A DNA stretch of 36,532 nucleotides from an uncultured Collinsella sp. (GTDB taxonomy: Bacteria > Actinomycetota > Coriobacteriia > Coriobacteriales > Coriobacteriaceae). Shown here piece after piece: positions 16,874-26,115 of the stretch; the first letter of the stretch is position 1, and each line of letters opens with the position of its first letter. Location: positions 1 to 36,532 of the forward strand of contig CAKUGA010000010.1 in NCBI GenBank assembly GCA_934654515.1, given 5' to 3'. Position numbers and translations under genes: made by a program. A model generated the notes under the pieces. That model worked only from the letters and a program-made list of their open reading frames with translations. It was not told the DNA's origin and did not search any database.

Positions 16874-16950
16874 GTCCCCATCGTCTAGCGGCCAAGGACG
16901 CCACCCTTTCAAGGTGGATATCGCGGGTTCGAATCCCGCTGGGGGCACCA
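16874..16950 (+). tRNA. tRNA-Glu (anticodon TTC)
   Basis: A complete cloverleaf of 77 bases including encoded CCA. Acceptor GTCCCCA pairs with TGGGGGC. The D-arm is GTCT/GGAC, the anticodon stem CCACC/GGTGG encloses CTTTCAA (anticodon TTC), and the T-arm is GCGGG TTCGAAT CCCGC. Discriminator A and CCA follow. A TATACT sequence at 16858-16863 with an upstream TG is the probable extended -10. A terminator follows at 16962, and copies of its 3' end and T-arm are found just downstream. Confidence 0.97.
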
Positions 16951-16961
16951 TTTGAAATGCA

Positions 16962-16994
16962 AAGCCCGTTACCCTTGTGGTGACGGGCTTTTTT
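16962..16994 (+). terminator. Terminator of tRNA-Glu
   Basis: AAGCCCGTTAC pairs with GTGACGGGCTT (one mismatch) and runs into TTTTTT, 12 bases after the tRNA CCA. Confidence 0.9.
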
Positions 16995-17003
16995 CTTCTC
17001 CAA

Positions 17004-17139
17004 CGCCGGGATTCGAACCCGACAGGGTGCGGAGCTGAGGAAACGCGTAAGCGTTTTCCAGCGCAGCACGCAAGGAGCGGAGCGACGCAGCGAAAGCGGG
17101 CGGCGCCAGCCGCACGCGGACATCCCGCTGGGGGCACCA
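17004..17139 (+). repeat. Module bounded by an inverted tRNA-Glu T-arm and a direct tRNA-Glu 3' end
   Basis: It begins with CGCCGGGATTCGAACCCG (from 17004), whose inner 15 bases are the reverse complement of the tRNA-Glu T-arm. A GC-rich spacer follows with AGGGTGCGGAGC and the hairpin AAACGC-gtaa-GCGTTT. The module ends with an exact 18-base copy (17122-17139) of the tRNA 3' end, ATCCCGCTGGGGGCACCA. The same plan, including AGGGnGCGnAGC and AAACGCGnAAGCGTTT, recurs beside tmRNA at 36267-36400, where the terminal sequences match tmRNA instead. Confidence 0.65.
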
Positions 17140-17150
17140 CAGAATCTGAG

Positions 17151-17183
17151 AAGCCCGTTACCAATTCGGTAGCGGGCTTTTTG
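17151..17183 (+). terminator. Second terminator after the copied tRNA 3' end
   Basis: AAGCCCGTTACC pairs with GGTAGCGGGCTT (one mismatch) and continues into TTTTT. It follows the copied 3' end at 17122-17139 at the same distance as the first terminator follows the real tRNA, and shares its AAGCCCGTTAC stem. Confidence 0.8.
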
Positions 17184-17192
17184 CTACCCATA

Positions 17193-17211
17193 CGCCGGGA
17201 TTCGAACCCCG
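17193..17211. repeat. Second inverted T-arm copy
   Basis: CGCCGGGATTCGAACCCCG again contains the reverse complement of a T-arm, just after the second terminator. It repeats the order 3' end, terminator, inverted T-arm seen at 16933-17021. Confidence 0.6.
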
Positions 17212-17243
17212 AAGGCATAAAATCTCACTGTCATCCAAGGGCC

Positions 17244-17465
17244 CGTGGACAAAAAATAGCAAATATGAGTACTGTTACCAATTTAGTAACAGCGATTTCA
17301 TGCCATCAGAAGGCGATTTGGACACAAGGCGTCCTAACGGCGGAAGAATTGCAGGCGTTTATCAGCTAAGTACTTGGACATATGTTGCGTAACACTGCAT
17401 ATTTTGCAAAAAGATAATGCTACAGGACTTGTGACAGTACTCATATTTGACGTTTTTTGCCCACG
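17244..17465. repeat. 222-bp element with 35-bp imperfect terminal inverted repeats
   Basis: Left end 17244-17278 and right end 17431-17465 are inverted copies matching at 30 of 35 positions, both containing CAAATATGAGTACTGT. The interior (about 150 bp) is AT-richer than the neighbourhood and encodes no recognisable protein. It has the size and form of a miniature inverted-repeat element. No transposase lies in the window and target-site duplications are not obvious. It fills most of the gap between the tRNA region and the glnN terminator. Confidence 0.6.
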
Positions 17466-17524
17466 ACCCCTTATTGCGTGGGCGAATCAGTTGCAAAGCG
17501 GGATCCAAAGCGTCCTTCGCAAAC

Positions 17525-17559
17525 AAAAAGCCGGGGCCCACGCGATGCAGACCCCGGCT
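17525..17559 (-). terminator. Terminator of glnN
   Basis: AGCCGGGG pairs with CCCCGGCT on the minus strand and is followed by TTTTTG, about 30 bases after the glutamine synthetase stop codon. Confidence 0.75.
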
Positions 17560-17588
17560 CAATACCGTGACGATATGTCAGTTACGCT

Positions 17589-19676
<2,088 letters not shown>

Positions 19677-19755
19677 ACGGAACTCCCTTCGTATCGGCAC
19701 CGCGTGAGAAGCGGTGTTGATTACTAACGAACGAGTCATAGATTAGGCTCGTCGT

Positions 19756-19788
19756 GTTTCCGCAACATTACCGTTATGTTGCTGTCAC
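19756..19788. promoter_or_regulatory. Palindrome and GlnR-like motif upstream of glnN
   Basis: GCAACAT (19762-19768) and ATGTTGC (19776-19782) form an inverted repeat. On the minus strand GTAAT-n6-GAAAC at 19756-19771 resembles the actinobacterial GlnR half-site pair, with one deviation. It lies about 80 bases upstream of the glnN start. Confidence 0.3.
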
Positions 19789-19890
19789 GAAACCAATCAA
19801 TGAGGTTACCGCATCGCGGCGGCGTTGCCGCCCTCAACAGCCAATCAACTGTATAAATTGCAGACCTCTCCCCATGGTTTAAGGGTAGTC

Positions 19891-19960
19891 AATTTGGGAT
19901 GGGGCTCTATTAACTGGTATTTCGCATCAGATACCAGTCTTTATAGCCCCGTCCCAAATT
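19891..19960. repeat. 70-bp imperfect hairpin between glnN and metF
   Basis: Two 30-base arms (19891-19920 and 19931-19960) are complementary at 25 positions around the loop TTCGCATCAG; the perfect parts are AATTTGGGA, GGGGCT and ACTGGTAT. There is no T-run. It is about 140 bases upstream of metF and 215 bases upstream of glnN and looks like a palindromic intergenic repeat. Apart from this and the motif at 19756, nothing else was seen in the 423-base gap. Confidence 0.6.
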
Positions 19961-20099
19961 TACTGTCCCGTTATAGGCAATGCCGATAGCAAGGCATCTT
20001 TGATTGGTATCCCTAAATCGCGAGTAAAACTCCACCGTGGCACAGCGGTGCTGTAGAATCCTTACAACACATCGCACTAAATATCTAAAGGAGCACGAT

Positions 20100-20972
20100 A
20101 TGCGCGTCGACGAGGTTTTTAAGCAGGCAGCGTCCCAGAACACCACGCCCGTTTCGTTTGAGATGTTCCCGCCCAAGGGCGAGCTCACCCTCGATACGGC
20201 TCGCGAGGTGGCAGGCAGCCTGTGCAAGCTTTCGCCGAGCTTTGTCTCGGTCACCTGCTCGGCAGGCGGCTCGGGCAACGGTGCCACCACCGCCCCCATC
20301 GCGCATATGATTTCGAGCGAATTCGATACGCCCTCGGTGGCGCACCTCACCTGTGTGGGCCGCACGCATGCCGATATCGCCGCCAAGATCGACGAGTACC
20401 GCACCGCCGGCGTGGAAAACATCCTGGCCCTGCGCGGCGACCTGCCCGCCGGCGCGACCGAGGACGACAAGCCCGCCTCCGATTACGCCTATGCTCGCGA
20501 CCTCATCCCCGAGCTCGTCGACGCCGGCTTTTGCGTGGGCGCCGCAGCCTACCCCGAGGGCCACATCGCCTGCGAGGACCTCAACCTCTCGGTCGAATAC
20601 CTCAAGCAGAAGCAGGACGCCGGCGCAAGCTTCTTTGTGACGCAGCTCTTCTTTGATAATGAGTGCTTCTACCGCTTCCGCGAGCTTGCCGATAAGGCGG
20701 GCATCACGGTACCCATCACCGCGGGCATCATGCCGTTTATGGGCAAGTCCCAGATTAGCCGCATGGTCTTTATGTGCGGCGCGTCGCTGCCCTCCCCCGT
20801 CATCAAGATTCTCGCCAAGTACGAGAACGACCCCGAGAGCCTGCAGGCTGCCGGTGTAGATTATGCCGCCCGCCAGCTGTGCGACCTCAAGGAGCACGGC
20901 GCCGACGGCCTGCACCTGTACACTATGAACCGTCCTGCAATCGCCGCGACCATTATGGAGCGCCTGGGGTAA
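20100..20972 (+). CDS. metF: 5,10-methylenetetrahydrofolate reductase
   Basis: Reduces methylene-THF to methyl-THF, the methyl donor for MetH. The 290-residue protein is a single flavin-dependent TIM-barrel domain of bacterial MetF length. PVSFEMFPPKGE with catalytic-type E21 is at the start, followed by HLTCVGRTHADI, ALRGDLP, TQLFFDNECFYRF and ITAGIMPF. AAAGGAG precedes the ATG at 20100; an in-frame ATG 63 bases upstream is not supported. A possible -10 (TAGAAT) lies near 20054. Its stop overlaps the start of the MetH activation gene (TAATG), and metH follows, so the methyl-THF supply, methyl transfer and enzyme repair functions form one operon. No SAM or cobalamin riboswitch was recognised. 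Confidence 0.96.
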   Translation: MRVDEVFKQAASQNTTPVSFEMFPPKGELTLDTAREVAGSLCKLSPSFVSVTCSAGGSGNGATTAPIAHMISSEFDTPSVAHLTCVGRTHADIAAKIDEYRTAGVENILALRGDLPAGATEDDKPASDYAYARDLIPELVDAGFCVGAAAYPEGHIACEDLNLSVEYLKQKQDAGASFFVTQLFFDNECFYRFRELADKAGITVPITAGIMPFMGKSQISRMVFMCGASLPSPVIKILAKYENDPESLQAAGVDYAARQLCDLKEHGADGLHLYTMNRPAIAATIMERLG

Positions 20973-21760
20973 TGGAAAAACCGCACATCGATACAACCGT
21001 TGTCGAAGTGCCGGCCGACCTTGCGTCGCCGGCGCTTTACCGTGTCGATGCTGCGCACCACCCCCGTGTCGATCGTGCCGAAATGCTGCGGTATCTGGGC
21101 TACGGCGGTCAGCAGATTGAGCCTGAGCTTGAGCAACGTATTGAGCTTGTGGTAGAGCGCCTGGAGCTAGACATTGAGCCCCGTGGCGTGCGCCGCGTAT
21201 TTGCCATCGATGCCACAGGCGTCGACGAGCAGGGCGAGCCTTGCATTCGTCTGGTGGGCACCAGTGTTGAGCTGCGGGGTCGCGATATCTACCGCCATCT
21301 TAAGGACGCCCGCATGGCAGCGCTCATGGCCTGCACCCTCGGCATGGCCGCCGAGCGCCGTCTGCGGACCACCGGAGCTCAGCAGCCCCTGGAGGGCGCC
21401 GTGCTCGACGCCGCGTGCTCGGCATATGTTGAGGCCGCCGTTGAGCAGATGGACCAGCAGGTCAAGGCGGACGCTGCCGCACACGGACTCGCCGGCAACT
21501 GGCGCTTTAGCCCCGGATACGGCGACTGCCCGCTTTCGGCTCAGCGCTCAATCGTGGATGTACTCAACGCCACACGCCTCATTGGACTCACCGTCACACC
21601 CACCAGCCTGCTCATGCCCACCAAGAGTGTGACCGCGGTGATCGGCCTGTTCGACGGCGATGTCCACGACGCCCAGACCCGCCCCACCTGCAATATCTGC
21701 CGCATGCGCGAGCACTGCCGCTTCCGCGCCGCCCACACCACCTGCTATTCCAGCCATTAG
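20972..21760 (+). CDS. Stand-alone methionine synthase activation-domain protein
   Basis: A 262-residue protein corresponding to the SAM-binding activation domain that forms the C-terminus of E. coli MetH. It would allow reductive remethylation of oxidised cob(II)alamin. The marker motif FSPGYGDCPLSAQ at about 175 corresponds to the family RxSPGYxxCPxH region, and TSLLMPTKSVTAVIG follows. The C-terminal tail has C-x2-C-x5-C, an additional feature that could bind an Fe-S cluster or zinc. The ATG at 20972 overlaps the metF stop, and metH begins 9 bases after its end. Because MetH here lacks this domain, the two proteins must work together. Confidence 0.88.
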   Translation: MEKPHIDTTVVEVPADLASPALYRVDAAHHPRVDRAEMLRYLGYGGQQIEPELEQRIELVVERLELDIEPRGVRRVFAIDATGVDEQGEPCIRLVGTSVELRGRDIYRHLKDARMAALMACTLGMAAERRLRTTGAQQPLEGAVLDAACSAYVEAAVEQMDQQVKADAAAHGLAGNWRFSPGYGDCPLSAQRSIVDVLNATRLIGLTVTPTSLLMPTKSVTAVIGLFDGDVHDAQTRPTCNICRMREHCRFRAAHTTCYSSH

Positions 21761-21769
21761 GAGCCGCCG

Positions 21770-24325
21770 ATGTTTACTCCGCTTATCACTCATGATTCTG
21801 ACGGCGCTGCGTTGGCGGCGCCTGTCAATGCCGCGCGCCTCAACGGCGCCACGTACAAGACGCGCACGATCGACGACCTGTGCATCAAGGACGATCGCCT
21901 GCGTGCCGCCATCGAAGGCACCGGGCATCTGCTGTTTGACGGCGGCATGGGCACCATGCTGCAGGCCGCCGGTATGAAGGCCGGCGCCCTGCCCGAGCTC
22001 CTCAACTTTGAGGAGCCCGAGGTCATCACCGGCATCCAGCGCCAGTACGTCGAGGCCGGCTGTGACGTGATCACCGCCAACACCTTTGGCGCGAACGCCC
22101 ACAAACTCGACGGCGCCGCCACCGTGGCCGATATCTTTGCCGCGGCCGTCACCTGCGCCCGTGAGGCCGGCGCCCGCTACGTCGCCGGCGACATCGGCCC
22201 CATCGGCGCCCTACTGCGCCCCCTGGGCACCCTCAGCTTTGACGAGGCCTACGACCTCTTTGCCGAGGAGGTGCGTGCCGGCGTCGCTGCGGGCGTCGAC
22301 CTCTTTATTATCGAGACCATGACCGACCTGGCCGAGATCAAGGCCGCCGTCCTCGCCTGCCGCGAGAACTCCGACCTGCCCGTCTTTGCCACCATGACTT
22401 TTGAGGAAGACGGCCGCACCTTCTTGGGCACAAGCCCCGAGGTCGCCGCCATCACCCTCGACGCCATCGGCGCCGATGTCCTGGGCATCAACTGCAGCCA
22501 GGGCCCGGCCGAGCTCCGCGGACTCGCCGCGCGCATGCTCACCGTCACCAACAAGCCCGTCATGGTGCAGGCAAATGCGGGACTACCCCGCGTGGACGAC
22601 AACGGCAACACCGTCTTTGACATCCAGGCACCCGAATACGCCGAGGCCGTCGCCGGCATAATCGAGGACGGCGTGAGCGTCGTCGGCGGCTGTTGCGGCA
22701 CCACGCCCGCGCACATGGCGGCACTTCGCACCCTCATCGACAACCACACGCCCAGTGTGCGTCACCGCAAGCCCAGCATGTCGGTCACGAGCGCCCAGAC
22801 GGTCGTAGACCTTCCCTGCGATGGCCACAAGATCGCCGTCATCGGCGAGCGCATCAACCCCACCGGCAAAAAGCGCCTGCAGCAGGCCCTGCGCGATGGC
22901 GACCTAGATTACGTCGTGAGCCAGGGCATCAGCCAGCAGGAGCAGGGCGCCGACATCCTGGATGTCAACGTGGGCCTGCCCGAGATCGACGAGGTCAAGA
23001 TCATCCAGCAGGCAACCGAGCAGCTCCAGGGCTCCACGCTCCTGCCGCTACAGATCGACTCCACCGACCCCGCCGCCGTCGAGGCGGCCGTGCGCCGCTA
23101 CGCCGGCAAACCCATCATCAACTCGGTTAACGGCAAGCAGCAGATCATGGACGAGATCTTCCCGCTGGTCGCCCACTATGGCACCAACGTCGTCGGCCTC
23201 ACGCTCGACGAAGGCGGCATCCCCGATACCGCCGAGGCCCGCTTTGCCATCGCCGAGCGCATCGTGGCCGAGGCCGCCCGCTACGGCATCGGCCCGGACC
23301 GCATCCTCATCGACTGCCTGGTCATGACCGCCTCGACCAACCAGCGTCAGGCCGAGCAGATTCTGCGCGCCATGTCGCTGTGCAAGGAGCGCCTGGGCGT
23401 CAAGTGTGCGCTCGGCGTGTCGAACATCAGCTTTGGCCTGCCTGCCCGCCCGCTGCTGGGCTCGGTCTTTTTGGCCGCCGCGTTTGGCGCAGGTCTGGAC
23501 GCCCCTATCATGAACCCGGGCTCCAAGCGCTTTATGGACACCGTCTACAGCTATCGCGTGCTGAGCGTCGAGGATGAGGGCTCGACCGGATACATCGAGC
23601 GCTACGCCGGCTGGACCGATCCGTATAAGATCGCCGCGAACCCGGCGGCCGCTCAGGCAGCAACGAGCGATGCCGCGCCTGCCGCGGGCACCACCGCCAG
23701 CGCCGACGACGACCCCATCCGCCACATGGTCGTCTCGGGCCGCAAGGGCGAAATCGCGGCCGAGACCGAGCGCCTGCTGGCCGACCACGACGCTATGGAC
23801 CTCATCAACAACCACTTTATCCCAGCCCTCGACGAGGTTGGCGTCCTCTTTGACCAGGGCAAGTTCTTCTTGCCGCAGCTCATGGCCTCGGCAGAAGCCG
23901 CGCGCGTGGGCTTCGATACCATCAAGCGTCTGATGCCCGCCGGCGAGATTGCCGACAAGGGCAAGATCTGCGTGGCCACCGTCAAGGGCGACATCCACGA
24001 TATCGGTAAGAACATCGTCAAGATGCTGCTCGATAACTACGGCTACACCGTCTTTGACCTGGGCCGCGATGTCGATCCGCAGGAGGTGCTCAAGACCGTC
24101 AAGGAGCGCGACATTAAGCTCGTCGGCCTCTCGGCGCTTATGACCACCACGGTCGTCGCCATGGAGGAGACCATCAAGCTGCTCCATTCGGAAGTCCCGG
24201 GCGTCAAGATCATCGTGGGCGGCGCCGTACTCACCCCCGAATACGCCAAGCAGATCGGCGCGGACTACTACGCCAAGGACGCCGCCGAGAGCGCGCGCAT
24301 CGCCGAAGAGGTCTTTGGCCGGTAA
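21770..24325 (+). CDS. metH: Cobalamin-dependent methionine synthase lacking the activation domain
   Basis: Transfers the methyl group of methyl-THF through cobalamin to homocysteine. The 851-residue chain has, in order: a homocysteine-binding barrel with zinc cysteines C242 (GINCSQGP), C308 and C309 (GGCCGTTP); a pterin-binding domain beginning IGERINPTGKK; and an Ala/Thr-rich linker (about 622-648). A helical cap and a B12-binding Rossmann domain follow, with GDIHDIGKN, where H743 is the lower cobalt ligand. It ends after the B12 domain; the activation domain is encoded separately just upstream. The first 40 residues precede the barrel and are not conserved in the family as I know it. TAGGAG precedes the ATG and overlaps the stop of the previous gene. 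Confidence 0.96.
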   Translation: MFTPLITHDSDGAALAAPVNAARLNGATYKTRTIDDLCIKDDRLRAAIEGTGHLLFDGGMGTMLQAAGMKAGALPELLNFEEPEVITGIQRQYVEAGCDVITANTFGANAHKLDGAATVADIFAAAVTCAREAGARYVAGDIGPIGALLRPLGTLSFDEAYDLFAEEVRAGVAAGVDLFIIETMTDLAEIKAAVLACRENSDLPVFATMTFEEDGRTFLGTSPEVAAITLDAIGADVLGINCSQGPAELRGLAARMLTVTNKPVMVQANAGLPRVDDNGNTVFDIQAPEYAEAVAGIIEDGVSVVGGCCGTTPAHMAALRTLIDNHTPSVRHRKPSMSVTSAQTVVDLPCDGHKIAVIGERINPTGKKRLQQALRDGDLDYVVSQGISQQEQGADILDVNVGLPEIDEVKIIQQATEQLQGSTLLPLQIDSTDPAAVEAAVRRYAGKPIINSVNGKQQIMDEIFPLVAHYGTNVVGLTLDEGGIPDTAEARFAIAERIVAEAARYGIGPDRILIDCLVMTASTNQRQAEQILRAMSLCKERLGVKCALGVSNISFGLPARPLLGSVFLAAAFGAGLDAPIMNPGSKRFMDTVYSYRVLSVEDEGSTGYIERYAGWTDPYKIAANPAAAQAATSDAAPAAGTTASADDDPIRHMVVSGRKGEIAAETERLLADHDAMDLINNHFIPALDEVGVLFDQGKFFLPQLMASAEAARVGFDTIKRLMPAGEIADKGKICVATVKGDIHDIGKNIVKMLLDNYGYTVFDLGRDVDPQEVLKTVKERDIKLVGLSALMTTTVVAMEETIKLLHSEVPGVKIIVGGAVLTPEYAKQIGADYYAKDAAESARIAEEVFGR

Positions 24326-24350
24326 CACAACGGAAACAACCCCGCACCAA

Positions 24351-24388
24351 AACGTGCCGCATGTGCCACTTGGCGCGTGCGGCACGTT
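24351..24388 (+). repeat. Hairpin between metH and the UPF0210 gene
   Basis: AACGTGCCGCA (24351-24361) and TGCGGCACGTT (24378-24388) are perfect complements around 16 bases. No T-run follows, so it is either a weak terminator, an mRNA-processing hairpin or an operator. Confidence 0.5.
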
Positions 24389-24433
24389 AGAATAAAGGGG
24401 ACTATGCTCGTTTTGGCAGATAGGAGCGCAAGG

Positions 24434-25798
24434 ATGGCGATCACGCCTGCAGAAATCGCGGAAACCCGCGGCATGGTTGAGGAGCAGAACCTCGACATCA
24501 GGACCATCACCATGGGTGTTTCGCTCATGGGTTGCGGTGACGAGAACCTCGACCGCATGTGCACGAAGATCTACGACCACGTGACGCATACGGCTGAGCA
24601 CTTGGTCGAGACCGCCGAGAACCTCGAGCGCGAGTACGGTATCCCCATCGTCAACAAGCGCGTTTCCGTCACCCCGGTGGCGCAGATCGCCGCTTGCTGC
24701 AAGGATGAAGACCTCACCCCCATCGCGCATGCCCTCGACCGTGCGGCCGAGACTCTCGGCATCGACTACCTGGGCGGTTTCTCCGCGCTTGTCCAGAAGG
24801 GCATCGGCGACGCCGACCGCCGCGTTATCCAGTCCATTCCGCAGGCGCTCGCCACCACGAGCCGCGTCTGCTCCAGCGTCAACGTCGCCAGCCTGCGCGC
24901 CGGCATCAACATGGACGCCGTGCTCATGGCCGCGCAGACCATCATCGATGCCGCCAAGCTCACGGCCGACCAGGACTCCGTCGGCGCCTCTAAGTTTGTC
25001 TGCTTTGCCAATATGGTCGAGGACTCCCCGTTTATGGCGGGCGCCGTCCACGGCGGTGGCGAGGCCGACGCCGTCATCAACGTTGGTGTCTCGGGCCCCG
25101 GCGTTATGGCTGCTGCCCTGGAGACGCTCCCCGACTCCGCCTCGATGATGGAGGTCGCCGAGAAGATCAAGCAGACCGCCTTTAAGATCACCCGTGCCGG
25201 CGAGCTCATGAGCCGCGAGGCCGCCCGCCGCCTGGGTGTCGAGAAGGGCATCGTCGACCTGTCGCTGGCACCTACGCCTGCCATTGGCGACTCCGTTGCC
25301 CGCATCCTCGAGATCATCGGCGTGGGCACTTGCGGTGGCCCGGGCACGACCTGCGCGCTCGCTATGCTCAACGATGCCGTCAAGAAGGGTGGCGTCATGG
25401 CCAGCTCCAGCGTCGGTGGCCTCTCCGGCGCCTTTATCCCCGTGTCCGAGGACGCCGGCATGATCGCCGCCGTCGAGGCCGGCGCGCTTTCGCTCGAGAA
25501 GCTCGAGGCCATGACCTGCGTGTGCTCCGTTGGCCTGGACATGATCGCCATCCCCGGCGACACCCCGGTCGAGACCATCGCCGGCATCATCGCCGACGAG
25601 ATGGCCATCGGCGTCATCAACAACAAGACCACGGCCGTCCGCGTGATTCCCGCCATCGGCAAGGGCGTGGGCGACTGCGTCGAGTACGGCGGTCTGTTTG
25701 GCCGTGCGCCCATCATGCCGGTGAACCCCAACGCCGGCACCGTACTTGCCCACCGCGGTGGACGCTTCCCGGCACCGCTGAACTCGCTGAAGAACTAG
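24434..25798 (+). CDS. UPF0210 (DUF711, PFL-like) family protein
   Basis: A 454-residue cytosolic protein of the UPF0210 family, which is conserved in many anaerobes and structurally related to pyruvate formate-lyase/anaerobic ribonucleotide reductase folds. Its biochemical role is not established. Recognisable blocks are [20 protein letters not shown] at the start, [23 protein letters not shown]-type (here [12 protein letters not shown]) and the glycine-rich [20 protein letters not shown] near 300. It starts at ATG 24434, 7 bases after TAGGAG, although the frame remains open for 19 codons upstream. The family is often preceded by a small ACT-domain protein; none is present here. It follows metH in the same direction with a hairpin between. 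Confidence 0.85.
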   Translation: MAITPAEIAETRGMVEEQNLDIRTITMGVSLMGCGDENLDRMCTKIYDHVTHTAEHLVETAENLEREYGIPIVNKRVSVTPVAQIAACCKDEDLTPIAHALDRAAETLGIDYLGGFSALVQKGIGDADRRVIQSIPQALATTSRVCSSVNVASLRAGINMDAVLMAAQTIIDAAKLTADQDSVGASKFVCFANMVEDSPFMAGAVHGGGEADAVINVGVSGPGVMAAALETLPDSASMMEVAEKIKQTAFKITRAGELMSREAARRLGVEKGIVDLSLAPTPAIGDSVARILEIIGVGTCGGPGTTCALAMLNDAVKKGGVMASSSVGGLSGAFIPVSEDAGMIAAVEAGALSLEKLEAMTCVCSVGLDMIAIPGDTPVETIAGIIADEMAIGVINNKTTAVRVIPAIGKGVGDCVEYGGLFGRAPIMPVNPNAGTVLAHRGGRFPAPLNSLKN

Positions 25799-25815
25799 CT
25801 GAGGGGTTCGGGCGA

Positions 25816-25949
25816 GGAGCCCCGGGGAGGGCAAATATATAAGGTCGCCTGCTCGGACAGTCCTGACTCGCACGGAGAGCACATTAAGTGCTCTCCGGCT
25901 CGTGCGGAACTCGCGATCGACCTTATATATTTGCCCTCCCCGGGGCTCC
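25816..25949. repeat. 134-bp element with perfect 32-bp inverted repeats
   Basis: Bases 25816-25847 and 25918-25949 are exact reverse complements, containing CCCCGGGGAGGGC and an AT-rich ATATATAAGG part. A second stem is nested inside (GGAGAGCAC, loop attaa, GTGCTCTCC). There is no T-run. It lies 18 bases after the UPF0210 stop. The perfect arms imply recent insertion or selection for structure. It could halt transcription, protect the mRNA end, or be a mobile miniature element. Confidence 0.8.
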
Positions 25950-26027
25950 CGCACATCGGGACCTCGGTTGGGTTCTGTCCCGTGTGGCAGTCGCTTCGCT
26001 TCTGCCCATCCTGGCTGATGCGGTGGT

Positions 26028-26098
26028 TTGGCGTTGGAACGGTTCTTTCTGATATATGCTGGTTGCGGCTCTTCTTTTGGGAGGAGTCGCTTTTTTGT
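26028..26098 (+). promoter_or_regulatory. Promoter and terminator-like hairpin ahead of the methyltransferase gene
   Basis: TTGGCG (26028) and GATATA (26051) are 17 bases apart. They are followed by GCGGCTC/GAGTCGC (26065-26071 and 26084-26090, one G-T pair) and TTTTTT (26091-26096), an intrinsic terminator placed 20 bases before the GTG start. A very short leader ending in a terminator suggests attenuation, but no alternative antiterminator fold is evident. Confidence 0.45.
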
Positions 26099-26115
26099 TG
26101 TGAGGGGGATGGCCC

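Noticed and set aside
17122..17139. Second tRNA-Glu gene
   Set aside because: Only the last 18 bases of the tRNA are present; no D-arm or anticodon arm precedes them.
20000..20099. SAM or cobalamin riboswitch ahead of the met operon
   Set aside because: No conserved core such as a B12 box or SAM-I kink-turn could be found in the leader.
23048..25954. 968-codon open frame on the minus strand opposite metH and the UPF0210 gene
   Set aside because: Antisense to two clear genes; composition (His/Ala/Gly/Asp-rich) is typical of antisense frames in GC-rich codon-biased genes.
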